A stretch of 19,524 nucleotides of DNA, taken from assembly GCA_964568045.1 (NCBI GenBank), contig CAZMOL010000027.1, positions 1-19,524 on the forward strand, given 5' to 3'. Shown in pieces: positions 6,150 through 14,344 of this stretch. A model generated the notes under the pieces. That model was not told the origin of the DNA. It did not search any database and saw only the letters and a program-made list of their open reading frames with translations. Made by a program: the position numbers and the translations under genes. This DNA comes from CAZDDA01 sp964568045 (GTDB lineage Bacteria; Bipolaricaulota; Bipolaricaulia; UBA7950; UBA9294). Numbering within the stretch: position 1 is the stretch's first letter; each line of letters begins with the position of its first letter.

Positions 6150-7430
6150 ATGAAGCGAGGGCTAGTCTACAGTTTGGCGTTGGTGTTCATCGTTGGCCTG
6201 ATTGGTGGTTTCTCGGCTTTGGCCGAGGATGACGTTATCCGAATCCTTGGCACAGTGGACCTTTCCGGAGTAGCTGGGAACATCGGCCCCGGTTATGACA
6301 AGGCGATGCGGCTAGCGGTTGCGGAGATCAATGCCGCTGGAATTGAGGGATTCAGCAAGATCGAATACAAAGTGATCGATATGGAGACCGATCCGGCGAA
6401 GTTCAGACAGAAACTGCTAAGAGAGATCCAAACGTGGAAGCCGGATGTCGCCGGTGGAGCGGCTTTGGAGACAACAATCCGCACTGCATGTGAGATGTCC
6501 CTTGAGTACAGTTTGCTGAATTTCGTCGGCGGCCATTTGAGCATGACCAAGTATCTTCCCCCTGGCGAGGTACCCCTGAGTCCTTGGACCGTCTACTACG
6601 GGTATTCCGATTTCTTCGCGGGCCAACTCGCGGGGCAGTTCTTCGAAGAGATGGGGTGCAAGAAAGTCGCGTTGCTTGCTGGGGACTACGACTGGGGATA
6701 CAGCAACGGCATCGGCTTGAAGTACTACTGGGAGACCCATGGTCAACCCTTCGAGATTTCCCCGGTTCTCTATGTGCCGCTTGACAAGACAGACTATTCC
6801 GCTGAGATGCAGATCATGCAGCAAGAACAGCCGGATGCGGTGTTTATCCCGTATACCGGCGCGGGTTGGATGAGCGCGGCTACCCAGATGAAGGACGCCG
6901 GCGTGGCGCCCCGCGTTATTCTCTATGGGACCACGTATTCCAACATGGGTGGAGCAAAGGCCACTGGCGAATACGGTGCCGAGGGAATCTACACGTTGGC
7001 AGACCACGACCCGACGACCGACACTTGGCGTGGATTTGTTCAACGGTGGAAGGCCGCCTACGGTGCACAGTCCTATCCAGATGCCTACGCAAACAATTAC
7101 TATCAGTTGATCTATTGGCTCAAGGAAGTCTTCGAAAAGGCAGGGACTAAGGATCCGGAAACCATTCTCGCAACGACCCACGAAGTCGGCTTCCAGAATG
7201 TCTGCATCAGCTCAATGGGACCAATGGGTCCAGACGGTGAGAACCTGGGAGCAAAAGGGGCCGTCGTTCAATTCCTGGCCGGTGCCTCCGACATCGATCC
7301 CTCTTTTGCGCTACATCCCGTACTCGTGCGAACCTACCTGACGCCTGAGTTGACCTCGAGTGCGGTCCTTGATGCTATTGCGGGTTACGATAGACTAAGA
7401 CCAGGATTAGAGTATCCCGCTGCCGAGTAG
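6150..7430 (+). CDS. secreted branched-chain-amino-acid-type ABC substrate-binding protein (type I PBP)
   Basis: This 426-residue protein starts with a classical signal peptide (residues 1-24: KR, hydrophobic core, then FSALA before EDD), so it acts outside the inner membrane. The mature part opens with IRILGTVDLSGVAGNIGPGYDKAMRLA, the first strand and ligand loop of LivJ/LivK-like receptors, followed by KVALLAGDYDWGYSN and PDAVFIPYTGAGW in the inter-lobe region. It should deliver the ligand to the LivGFHM-type transporter encoded next. There is no lipobox cysteine. The ligand cannot be read from sequence; the linked racemase and peptidase suggest an amino-acid, amide or peptide-like compound. 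The start was chosen for its AGGAGG at 6135 and the immediate signal peptide. Confidence 0.92.
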   Translation: MKRGLVYSLALVFIVGLIGGFSALAEDDVIRILGTVDLSGVAGNIGPGYDKAMRLAVAEINAAGIEGFSKIEYKVIDMETDPAKFRQKLLREIQTWKPDVAGGAALETTIRTACEMSLEYSLLNFVGGHLSMTKYLPPGEVPLSPWTVYYGYSDFFAGQLAGQFFEEMGCKKVALLAGDYDWGYSNGIGLKYYWETHGQPFEISPVLYVPLDKTDYSAEMQIMQQEQPDAVFIPYTGAGWMSAATQMKDAGVAPRVILYGTTYSNMGGAKATGEYGAEGIYTLADHDPTTDTWRGFVQRWKAAYGAQSYPDAYANNYYQLIYWLKEVFEKAGTKDPETILATTHEVGFQNVCISSMGPMGPDGENLGAKGAVVQFLAGASDIDPSFALHPVLVRTYLTPELTSSAVLDAIAGYDRLRPGLEYPAAE

Positions 7431-7492
7431 GTTCGGATATCGTTTTGAGGAAAATGGATCGGTGTAGGAAAGGGAAAACGTTGTGATGAAGT

Positions 7493-7540
7493 GCAGCCTA
7501 TCTTCTTTGTTCAAAGTAAGGTAGGCTGCTTCTTTTCTTG
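7493..7540 (+). terminator. intrinsic terminator after the binding-protein gene
   Basis: GCAGCCTATCTT (7493-7504) pairs with AAGGTAGGCTGC (7518-7529), a 12-bp stem with one G-T wobble. An inner CTTTG/CAAAG can pair as well. TTCTTTTCTT follows at once. It lies between the binding-protein gene and the ATPase genes and would make the binding protein more abundant than the membrane complex, a common arrangement. Confidence 0.85.
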
Positions 7541-7543
7541 AGG

Positions 7544-7571
7544 TTGACAGCTCATTCCCCTAAAGTAGAAG
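7544..7571 (+). promoter_or_regulatory. possible promoter for the transporter core genes
   Basis: TTGACA at 7544-7549 and TAGAAG at 7566-7571 are 16 bases apart, directly after the terminator. Transcription would start at or next to the ATG at 7579, giving a leaderless or nearly leaderless message. The -10 is imperfect. Confidence 0.4.
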
Positions 7572-7578
7572 GCTAATT

Positions 7579-8310
7579 ATGGAAACGATCCTTGAAGTCA
7601 AGAACATCAGCAAGCATTTCGGCGGGCTAAAAGCCTTGGATAATGTATCCTTCAGCATCCAGGAAGGAAGAATTTCGAGTTTGATTGGCCCCAACGGCGC
7701 TGGAAAGACCACCCTGTTCAATGTCGTGGCCGGTGCCCTGCGCCCCGACTCGGGAGCGGTCACGTTCATGTCTGATGATATCACGGGGAGGCGACCTTAT
7801 GAAGTCTCTAGTAGGGGCATCGCGAGGACCTATCAGCTCAAGACGCTTTTCCCGAGTTTCACAGTTTTCGACAACGTGCTAGGAGGAATGCTGAAGGATC
7901 CCGGAAGGGTAAAAGACAAGCTTGGTGAGGTCTTCGAGATCCTTGATTTCATCGGGCTCAAAGAAAAGGCCGACGTTGTGGTTTCCAGCCTGCCCCCGCT
8001 GGAAGCAAAATTCGTTGAGCTGGGGAGAGCACTGGCCACCCATCCCAAGCTTCTCTTGTTGGATGAGTTGCTGGGAGGTCTCGTCCCCTCGGAGACCGAG
8101 CAGATCTGCGATGCCGTGCGAGCGTTGCGAGACGGTGGATTGACGATTCTCCAAGTGGGGCACGAAATGGGGCCAATCATGAAGACCTCGGATTGGGTAG
8201 TAGTCCTAAACAAGGGCTCCAAGCTTGCGGAAGGAACCGTGGACGAGATCAGAAACAACGAGGCCGTGCTGGCTGTCTATCTTGAGGCGGGGGGAGAAGA
8301 CGATGAGTAA
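7579..8310 (+). CDS. livG: branched-chain-type ABC transporter ATP-binding protein, LivG-like
   Basis: This 243-residue cytoplasmic ATPase has Walker A GPNGAGKTT at about 36-44, the LivG-specific GIARTYQ Q-loop region, Walker B LLLLDE, and an H-loop in QVGHEMGPIM. The ABC signature is not LSGGQ-like but reads SLPPLEAKFVELGRAL, and the residues after Walker B are LLGGL instead of PAAGL. I recall a LivG subgroup with a similarly altered C-loop, so this is probably a subfamily trait rather than loss of function. The partner LivF has a canonical signature. It powers import together with LivF, LivH and LivM. The ATG at 7579 is preceded by a weak AGAAGG. It overlaps livF by 8 bases. Confidence 0.92.
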   Translation: METILEVKNISKHFGGLKALDNVSFSIQEGRISSLIGPNGAGKTTLFNVVAGALRPDSGAVTFMSDDITGRRPYEVSSRGIARTYQLKTLFPSFTVFDNVLGGMLKDPGRVKDKLGEVFEILDFIGLKEKADVVVSSLPPLEAKFVELGRALATHPKLLLLDELLGGLVPSETEQICDAVRALRDGGLTILQVGHEMGPIMKTSDWVVVLNKGSKLAEGTVDEIRNNEAVLAVYLEAGGEDDE

Positions 8311-9019
8311 CCCCATTCTTGAAGTCTCGCAGTTGGACGTGGCCTACGGACCCAATCTGGCTGTAAAGGGTGTGAGCGTCACAGTCTCTGAGAACGAGAT
8401 TCTGGGGATCGTTGGCCCAAACGGGGCGGGCAAGACCACGTTTCTCGAGACCATCGCTGGACTGTTAATCCCGCGACGCGGGACCATCAGTTATCGAGGT
8501 AAGAGAATTGACCACTCCTCCATCCTCAAAAGACGTAAACTCGGAATTGCCCTTATTCCTCAGGAGGGAAACATCTTCCCAGGGATGATGGTCAAGGAGA
8601 ACCTCGAAATGGGGGGAGTTTTGATGCCTGCCCGCAAGAGGGAGACTCAGATTAGCTATGTCTATGAGCTCTTCCCCCGGCTGAAGGAGCGGGCCAAACA
8701 GATTGCAAACACCCTCTCCGGTGGTGAGCGCCGCATGCTTGCAGTAGGAGTGGGTATCGTAGCGAACGCGCAATTGTTTCTGATCGATGAACCATCCGTT
8801 GGTTTGGCGCCGAAGCTTGTCACGAGCCTGCTTGAACGGCTCAAGCAGCTCAAGGAGGATACACAAAAGCCGATCGCCCTTTGTGAACAGAATATCAAGG
8901 TATTGAATGTGGCCGACCGCATTCTGGGAATGGAGGCCGGAGAGAGCAAATTCTGTGAGAGCCTAGACGCGGTTGATAAGGGAAAGGTCAGGGAGCTGTA
9001 TCTCGGTTTGCATACCTAG
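8303..9019 (+). CDS. livF: branched-chain-type ABC transporter ATP-binding protein, LivF-like
   Basis: This 238-residue cytoplasmic ATPase shows Walker A GPNGAGKTT at about 38-46, Q-loop IPQEGNIFPGMMVKENLEMG, a canonical signature LSGGERRMLA, Walker B LFLIDEPSVGLAP, and, at the H-loop position, ALCEQN, where LivF proteins usually have VEQN in place of a histidine-containing loop. The FPGMxVxENL wording is characteristic of LivF. The ATG at 8303 lies inside the last codons of livG (8-base overlap) behind GGGGGAGAAG, so the two subunits are translated in a coupled way. The longer frame back to 8225 is only a readthrough of livG sequence. Confidence 0.93.
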   Translation: MSNPILEVSQLDVAYGPNLAVKGVSVTVSENEILGIVGPNGAGKTTFLETIAGLLIPRRGTISYRGKRIDHSSILKRRKLGIALIPQEGNIFPGMMVKENLEMGGVLMPARKRETQISYVYELFPRLKERAKQIANTLSGGERRMLAVGVGIVANAQLFLIDEPSVGLAPKLVTSLLERLKQLKEDTQKPIALCEQNIKVLNVADRILGMEAGESKFCESLDAVDKGKVRELYLGLHT

Positions 9020-9060
9020 GGCATGTTTCTCATGCTCGCAGATTGGAGGGTGACTGAATC

Positions 9061-9921
9061 GTGGTCTTAGGCGGGATCATCAACGGAATCATTATGGCGG
9101 GGATCGTTGCCCTGCCGGTATTGGGCATCGCTGTCATCTACGGAATGACGGGGATTATCAACTTCGCGGTGGGCGGCATCGGTGTGTTCAGCGCCTTTCT
9201 GACCTGGTATCTTCTTCCCTACAACATGCCATTGGCAGTCGTGGCTGGCCTCGTTGTTGGCTTTGGTTTGGGGTATGCGATTCAAGCGGCACTCCTTACC
9301 CCTTTAAGTGCAAAGCGTGGGGGAGACCTCAATCTGTTCTTTCTCATCACCAATAACATTGGATTGGTATTTGTTGGCTTGACGCGGGTGATCTTTCCCC
9401 GGCCGATTATCGGTCTCTCTCTTCCTCGGCTGGGGACCATCAACATCCTTGGCGTGCAAACAAGCGGGCTCAAGTTCCTCGCGCTGTTTATTGCCATTGG
9501 CGCCTTGCTGCTTCTTCGGGTGGTGGAACGATACACCCGTGTCGGCAAGTCCTGGCGGGCGACCTCCCAAAACGTGCGGCTCGCTAGAATTGTTGGTATC
9601 AATACCAGCCGTGCGTTTAATGTCGCATCGGGGTTAGGATGTATGCTTGCCGCCTTTGGCGCCATCATTTGGGGTAGTCTATACAATTTAACATTGACAA
9701 GTGGTTTCGATCTGACATTTTTAGGATACATTATAGCTGTTGTAGGCGGTATCGGAAACATCCTGGGAGGCATGTTGGCCGCTCTGATCATCGGCATGGT
9801 GATGAGCTTCAGCGCGTACATCGTCAGTGGCAGTTGGCAAAGCGTGATCATGTACGGCATCGCCATCATCACACTCATCGTGGCGCCGAGGGGCATCCTC
9901 GGGTCGGAGCGGTCGGTCTAG
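9061..9921 (+). CDS. livH: branched-chain-type ABC transporter permease, LivH-like
   Basis: This 286-residue inner-membrane protein has about eight hydrophobic segments. It begins with the LivH-typical stretch GIINGIIMAGIVALPVLGIAVIYG followed by TGIINFAVGGIGVFSAF, and ends with APRGILG. The cytoplasmic loop with RATSQNVRLARIVGINTSR is the EAA-like contact site for the ATPases (LivH wording RAxAxNxxxAxLxGIN). The GTG at 9061 is 11 bases from TTGGAGG; no closer ATG exists in frame before codon 12. The gene follows livF by 41 bases and precedes livM by 36 bases. Confidence 0.92.
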   Translation: MVLGGIINGIIMAGIVALPVLGIAVIYGMTGIINFAVGGIGVFSAFLTWYLLPYNMPLAVVAGLVVGFGLGYAIQAALLTPLSAKRGGDLNLFFLITNNIGLVFVGLTRVIFPRPIIGLSLPRLGTINILGVQTSGLKFLALFIAIGALLLLRVVERYTRVGKSWRATSQNVRLARIVGINTSRAFNVASGLGCMLAAFGAIIWGSLYNLTLTSGFDLTFLGYIIAVVGGIGNILGGMLAALIIGMVMSFSAYIVSGSWQSVIMYGIAIITLIVAPRGILGSERSV

Positions 9922-9957
9922 CACAACACGTCAAGCGATGCGAAGGGGTAGGCCATT

Positions 9958-10923
9958 ATGAAGAAGCGGCCGGTTCAAGAAGTGCTGACGCTTGTTGCGA
10001 TCTTCCTATTCTCTTTTTTGTTCATCAAAGGCGGCGGTTATCACAAGTGGTTCACGGGTTACGTGCTGCTCTATCTCATACAGGGGTATGTGGCGTGGTT
10101 CATCTTCTCGAAATGCGGACAGCCTTTTTACGGATATGCGGTGACCATGGCCATTGGAGCCTTCTCAAGCATTGTCTCGGCCGAGGTGTACGGATGGCCG
10201 CTGTGGGGCGGGATTCTGTTGGGTGGTCTCTTGAGCTCTGTCATTGCGTCTACGCTGTTTGTTGCTACAAGTCGGGCACGGGGATTCTATGTGGGCATGG
10301 TCTCGTTTCTTCTTGTAATCTTGTTTCCCAGCCTTATCGAGGCACTTCGGGATATCACCGGCGGTCGCAGCGGCATGTCGTTTCGTGGGCTCACTGGGCT
10401 GATCGGGCTGGACGGGCTGTTGTGGCTTGTTCTGGGGTTCGTCATCGTCGCCGCCGCAACACTATTCTGGCTCATGCGCACAAGAATCGGGCGCATTCTA
10501 GCCCTCATCTCTGAGAACGACGATCTGGCAAAGGCTGTCGGTATCAATACGTTCAAGTACAAACTGCTGGCCTACGCCATCGGCGGGTGTATTTCTGGAC
10601 TCGGCGGCGGCCTCTACGTGAACTACATTGGATCAATATCATCTGTCGACCTGGGAGTGATCACAACGATTTACATCACCTTCATACCGATAGTCGGGGG
10701 GAGCAAGGTCGCTTTCGGCCCACTGATTGGGACGCTGTTCATTCGCCTCATCCCGGAGGCCCTCGCCGACATCGAACGGTATCTTTCCATCATCTTCGGT
10801 GCGGCGTTTGTGTTTGTGATGCTGGGAATGAGGGGTGGGATTGGCGACAATGTCGTCAATTACCTCGAAAGACTCATCGATTGGATACGAATGCGAAGAG
10901 CGCCAGAGACTAAAGGGGAGTGA
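9958..10923 (+). CDS. livM: branched-chain-type ABC transporter permease, LivM-like
   Basis: This 321-residue inner-membrane protein has roughly eight to ten hydrophobic segments. LivM landmarks are the loop RIGRILALISENDDLAKAVGINTFKYKLLAYAIGG-like region (ATPase contact), and the C-terminal YVNYIGSISSVDLGVITT followed by GGSKVAFGPLIGTLF, the classic G-G-x-x-x-x-x-GP-x-G-x-x motif. It pairs with LivH to form the channel. The ATG at 9958 has only a weak purine run (AAGGGG) upstream. The last ~100 codons have a decayed copy at 17551-17816. The racemase start lies 3 bases after the stop. Confidence 0.92.
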   Translation: MKKRPVQEVLTLVAIFLFSFLFIKGGGYHKWFTGYVLLYLIQGYVAWFIFSKCGQPFYGYAVTMAIGAFSSIVSAEVYGWPLWGGILLGGLLSSVIASTLFVATSRARGFYVGMVSFLLVILFPSLIEALRDITGGRSGMSFRGLTGLIGLDGLLWLVLGFVIVAAATLFWLMRTRIGRILALISENDDLAKAVGINTFKYKLLAYAIGGCISGLGGGLYVNYIGSISSVDLGVITTIYITFIPIVGGSKVAFGPLIGTLFIRLIPEALADIERYLSIIFGAAFVFVMLGMRGGIGDNVVNYLERLIDWIRMRRAPETKGE

Positions 10924-10926
10924 GTA

Positions 10927-11632
10927 TTGAAGATCAAGATTATCATTCCCAACGCGTCGAAACCCTTTTTGGAATCACAAATCGAGGAACGCCGCCGCGC
11001 GGCTAGATCAGGGGTCAACGTCGATGTGATCTGTCTTTCCGAAGGGCCGCTCTCACTGGAAGGCGGCGTCGATGAGGCACTGATTGGCCCCTCACTGCTT
11101 TCCGAGGCCAAGAAAGCACAGCAAGAAGGATACGACGCGATCGTGATCGATTGCGCGATGGACCCAGGCGTACGCGCGGTACGAGAGCTTGTCGATGTGC
11201 CGGTGACAAGTGCCATGGAATCGGCGCTGCTTTTTGCGTTAGGTCTCGGGGAGAAAATCTCGGTCGTCACCGTGCTCGAGAACACCGCGAGGGTCATCCG
11301 TGACCGAATTCGCACTTACGAGTTCCAGGGCAGGGTCTCTTCGGTTCGGTTCGCCAATGTGCCCGTGTTGGACTTGGAGGACAAGGATCGAGCCGCTGAA
11401 GCGATCCTACGGGAAGCCCGCAAGGCGATCGATGAGGATGGCGCGGACGTCATCGTCCTCGGCTGCACCGGCATGTCTCCAGTCGCGGCCGCCTTGGGGA
11501 AGGAGCTACCGGTGCCCGTCGTCGACCCCGCTGCCGCGGCACTGACCATGGCCGAATCCCTGGTCCAGATGAAACTGACCCACAGCAAGAGATGCTATTT
11601 GCCACCACCAGAGAAGGAAATCCTCGGCAAGC
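10927..11632 (+). CDS. Asp/Glu/hydantoin racemase (copy 1), 3' end lost in the assembly gap
   Basis: 235 codons are visible before the N run; comparison with copy 2 suggests that only about 7-8 residues are missing. The protein is a two-domain aspartate/glutamate/hydantoin racemase of the HyuE type. Both catalytic cysteines are present: C76 in VIDCAMDPG and C180 in VLGCTGM. The family interconverts D and L forms of amino acids or 5-substituted hydantoins without cofactor, in the cytoplasm. The TTG start at 10927 follows GGGGAGTG by 5-6 bases, and copy 2 starts with TTG at the same residue. It is the first catabolic gene after the importer and likely acts on the imported compound. Confidence 0.9.
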
Positions 11633-11732
11633 NNNNNNNNNNNNNNNNNNNNNNNNNNNNNNNNNNNNNNNNNNNNNNNNNNNNNNNNNNNNNNNNNNNN
11701 NNNNNNNNNNNNNNNNNNNNNNNNNNNNNNNN
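11633..11732. other. assembly gap (100 N)
   Basis: A run of exactly 100 N, the usual placeholder for a scaffold join of unknown size. It hides the end of racemase copy 1 and an unknown amount of sequence before the next gene. Confidence 0.98.
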
Positions 11733-11759
11733 TCGTCAAGACAAGAGGAGGTACACCCA

Positions 11760-12962
11760 ATGAGTTCGTTGGAGTTCGACGCACCCTTGTTGGAGACGAT
11801 GTTTCGGAGACGGACGCGACGGTTCCCCGTTGGCGGCAAGCTGCGGGCCAAACGGGCAGGACTTGCCTACAGCTCTGAAGAGGAGCCCTATCCGTTGAGC
11901 GAACTGGAAACGGCGCTGCTATGCTTTGCCACCATCGGAACAACAGGCGTGACGACAGAAGAGATCAGACACTTGATGGGCCATCTAACGGTGGTCGGGA
12001 GGACTGCGGGCAGTGCCTGCGCATCCTTAACGATGCACCTTTTCTTCACCGACGACCACGGTGTCTTTCTGTACCGAAATCCGGATCTCCGAGAAGTGGT
12101 GCCCGAGAAACGGATGAGAATCTCAAACACTACGGATCGTCGTTTGATCCTTGAAGACTACCGCGACAACCTCGTCAAGCTTGAGGATGGAAGGCTGGAT
12201 ATCCCGCGCGAAGCGATCGGATCGGCCTTCGAAAGCATGGTGAACCTACCCGGCACCACGCTATTCATTCCGATTGCGGACACCACCAGGGAGTACATTA
12301 ACCTGCTACTCACTGGGATCGCGCAGTTCCGGTGGCAGATGTGGGACGAGGTTGAGGGCCAACCGGCCGGCGTGGGGTGCTGGGTCGAAAACGGGTTCTT
12401 GGATGGTCCCAAGCTGACGATCTTCCAATACGACGGGATGTTACCATGGGTCTGCAACCTAGAGGCGGGCATGGCGATGCAGAATCTGATGCTAGCTGCC
12501 ACGGCTATGGGACTCGGATCGTTTGCGATGCACACCATCGATCTGCCGACGGTCATGCACTGTTTGGGCATGCGATTTGAGGCGGCCGATGAAGAGCGCT
12601 TTCCCCAAGCGGTGCCCAACCCGGTGGGGATTGATGCACTTCTTGAAGGGTTCTGTCCGTCGTATCGGACCATAGAAGAAGCGGTTGACGAAATTGCCGC
12701 CTTGAAATGGGGCGAAGAAGGGATCTATGGTGTCAGGGGCTACGATCTTCCGCGCGGCCACGTCTACGATAACATCGTGGAGATCGCAAAAGCATACTGC
12801 GCGTACGTGTACGAAAGGTACGGACGGTTCCCGAAGTACTGCGATGCGATGTTCATCCCTGTGCTGCTTCAGGTTCATCACCTCGACATCGGCTTCTACG
12901 ACAAGTTCTTCCCGGAGTACCTCAACGCAGCGGACCGTGATCACCGGGCAAACTGGCACTAG
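11760..12962 (+). CDS. nitroreductase-like protein of unknown activity
   Basis: This is a 400-residue soluble protein without signal peptide or membrane segments. It resembles the nitroreductase fold: MFRRRTRRFPVGGKL near the N-terminus recalls the RRSxRxF phosphate/FMN-binding start, and QNLMLAATAMGLGSF around residue 240 is the characteristic helix of that family. It is nearly twice the usual nitroreductase length, has a long C-terminal part ending in a histidine-rich LQVHHLDIGFYDKFFPEYL stretch, and has GTTGVTTEEIRHLMGH with GRTAGSACASLT near residue 65-90. It could be an FMN enzyme or a derived, cofactor-free relative. The ATG follows AGAGGAGG. The gene sits between racemase and M20 peptidase, so it is probably part of the same pathway. 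Function unknown. Confidence 0.7.
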   Translation: MSSLEFDAPLLETMFRRRTRRFPVGGKLRAKRAGLAYSSEEEPYPLSELETALLCFATIGTTGVTTEEIRHLMGHLTVVGRTAGSACASLTMHLFFTDDHGVFLYRNPDLREVVPEKRMRISNTTDRRLILEDYRDNLVKLEDGRLDIPREAIGSAFESMVNLPGTTLFIPIADTTREYINLLLTGIAQFRWQMWDEVEGQPAGVGCWVENGFLDGPKLTIFQYDGMLPWVCNLEAGMAMQNLMLAATAMGLGSFAMHTIDLPTVMHCLGMRFEAADEERFPQAVPNPVGIDALLEGFCPSYRTIEEAVDEIAALKWGEEGIYGVRGYDLPRGHVYDNIVEIAKAYCAYVYERYGRFPKYCDAMFIPVLLQVHHLDIGFYDKFFPEYLNAADRDHRANWH

Positions 12963-13009
12963 AGGGCTCTGGCCGCAGGGGCAAAGGCCCATTGGAAAGG
13001 AGGATTGAA

Positions 13010-14074
13010 ATGCTGGTTGAGATCTTCTCGGAAATGGTGCAGATTGACAGCGAGTCGGGCGAAGAGGAACGCTTTATCGACTATCTAAAGGATTTGCTGG
13101 AGAAAGAGCTCGGGGCAACGTCGCAACTGGACTCGTATGGGAACCTGATCTGCAGGATCGACGCGAAGGCCTCGGCTGCGGAGCCGCTCATGCTGGCCGC
13201 TCACGCCGACACCGTGAAACCCGGCAGGGGAATCACCCCGGTTGTTGAGGAGGGAATTATCCGTTCCCAAGGGGAAACGATCCTCGGCGCCGATGACAAG
13301 GCGGGGATTGCCGAGATCTTCGTAGCTGTAAGGACCGCGGTGAAACACCCACCATTGGAGATCGTCATCACGCGATCCGAGGAAGTCGGCCTTCTCGGCG
13401 CGAAGAACTTGAATTACTCGATGCTCTCAGCCAAGAGAGGATTCTTGCTTGACTCCGATGTGCTGGACACGGTGGTGATCGGTGGGCCTTCCCACTTCCT
13501 GATCGACGTGGATATTACGGGCAAAGCAGCGCACGCCGGGATGGAGCCGGAGAAGGGCATCTCCGCGATACGGACGGCGGCCCTGGCCATCGCCAAGTTC
13601 CCGGAGGGACGCATCGACGAAGAGTCAACGATCAATGTCGGGGTCATACAAGGCGGGACGATTCGCAATGGCATCCCTGAGAAAACCACTCTGAAGGCGG
13701 AGTGCCGCAGTCTCGACCATGAAAAGGCAGTTCGCTTCAAGGAGACAATCAAAGATGCCTTTGAATCGGCGGCTCGCGAGACAGGGGCGCACGTCGAGAT
13801 TGACGTCGATCTGGCGTCGCGTGCGGTACAGCTGTCGGAGGATGCGCCGACCGTCAAACTGGCCAAAGCGGTGATTGAATCCGTCGGACTACAGCCGAAG
13901 GCCAGGGTAATCACGGGCGGAACGGATGCTTCGATCTACAACGAGCATGGCATTGAGACTGTGGTCCTGGGAATCGGAGCGAAAAACGAGCATTCGAAGG
14001 ACGAGCAGATCGCCATCGAGGACATGGAGCGCGTCGTTGAAATGCTTCATTGCATCTTCGAGATGACGGCCTAG
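13010..14074 (+). CDS. M20-family metallopeptidase, PepT-like
   Basis: This 354-residue cytoplasmic di-zinc peptidase shows all metal-site motifs: H65-x-D67 in AAHADTV, D95 in LGADDKAGIAE (the bridging aspartate), E124-E125 in SEEVGLLG (general base and ligand), an aspartate in LLDSD near 148-150, and H328 in KNEHSKDEQ. The GADDKAG wording and the dimerisation domain beginning GKAAHAGMEPEKGI place it near tripeptidase T-like enzymes. The ATG at 13010 has AAAGGAGG 7 bases upstream; an earlier TTG at 12992 would include that site and is not the start. It is the last intact gene of the importer/racemase unit and may release an amino acid from the imported compound. It ends with two TAG codons in a row. 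Confidence 0.92.
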   Translation: MLVEIFSEMVQIDSESGEEERFIDYLKDLLEKELGATSQLDSYGNLICRIDAKASAAEPLMLAAHADTVKPGRGITPVVEEGIIRSQGETILGADDKAGIAEIFVAVRTAVKHPPLEIVITRSEEVGLLGAKNLNYSMLSAKRGFLLDSDVLDTVVIGGPSHFLIDVDITGKAAHAGMEPEKGISAIRTAALAIAKFPEGRIDEESTINVGVIQGGTIRNGIPEKTTLKAECRSLDHEKAVRFKETIKDAFESAARETGAHVEIDVDLASRAVQLSEDAPTVKLAKAVIESVGLQPKARVITGGTDASIYNEHGIETVVLGIGAKNEHSKDEQIAIEDMERVVEMLHCIFEMTA

Positions 14075-14077
14075 TAG

Positions 14078-14212
14078 CGGTTTTCGTACCACAAGCCGCT
14101 GGGACTCCGTTCGGGAAAGCGCGACGTGCTCAGCAACAAGCATATCGTGGCTGAGAACGTCGAGACGGCTGTTCGAACGATCAGTCAAATCCTCACAATC
14201 CTGGGAGACTGA
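14078..14212 (+). pseudogene. possible C-terminal gene remnant after the M20 peptidase
   Basis: After the double TAG of the peptidase, the same frame stays open for 44 codons to a TGA at 14210. The last ~30 codons (VLSNKHIVAENVETAVRTI and then SQILTILGD) read like an amphipathic C-terminal helix of a real enzyme, with codon use like the neighbours. There is no start codon with a ribosome site in front. I interpret it as the tail of a deleted gene, but the family is not recognised. From 14213 to 14344 I see nothing further. Confidence 0.35.
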
Positions 14213-14344
14213 AGATGAGACGTAGCAGGCCCAGCTTGTGCGATACACAGACTTCTCCGTTTGCCTTCTGCTTTCCGACCTTCTAGCAGGATCTTCTGTA
14301 AGACAAGGCACCCGACTGCGGGCCGGTATGAGCTGCAAGACTTG

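Noticed and set aside
6417..7181. 254-codon minus-strand frame inside the binding-protein gene
   Set aside because: It lies wholly within a gene with a clear signal peptide and receptor motifs; it shows no independent evidence of coding.
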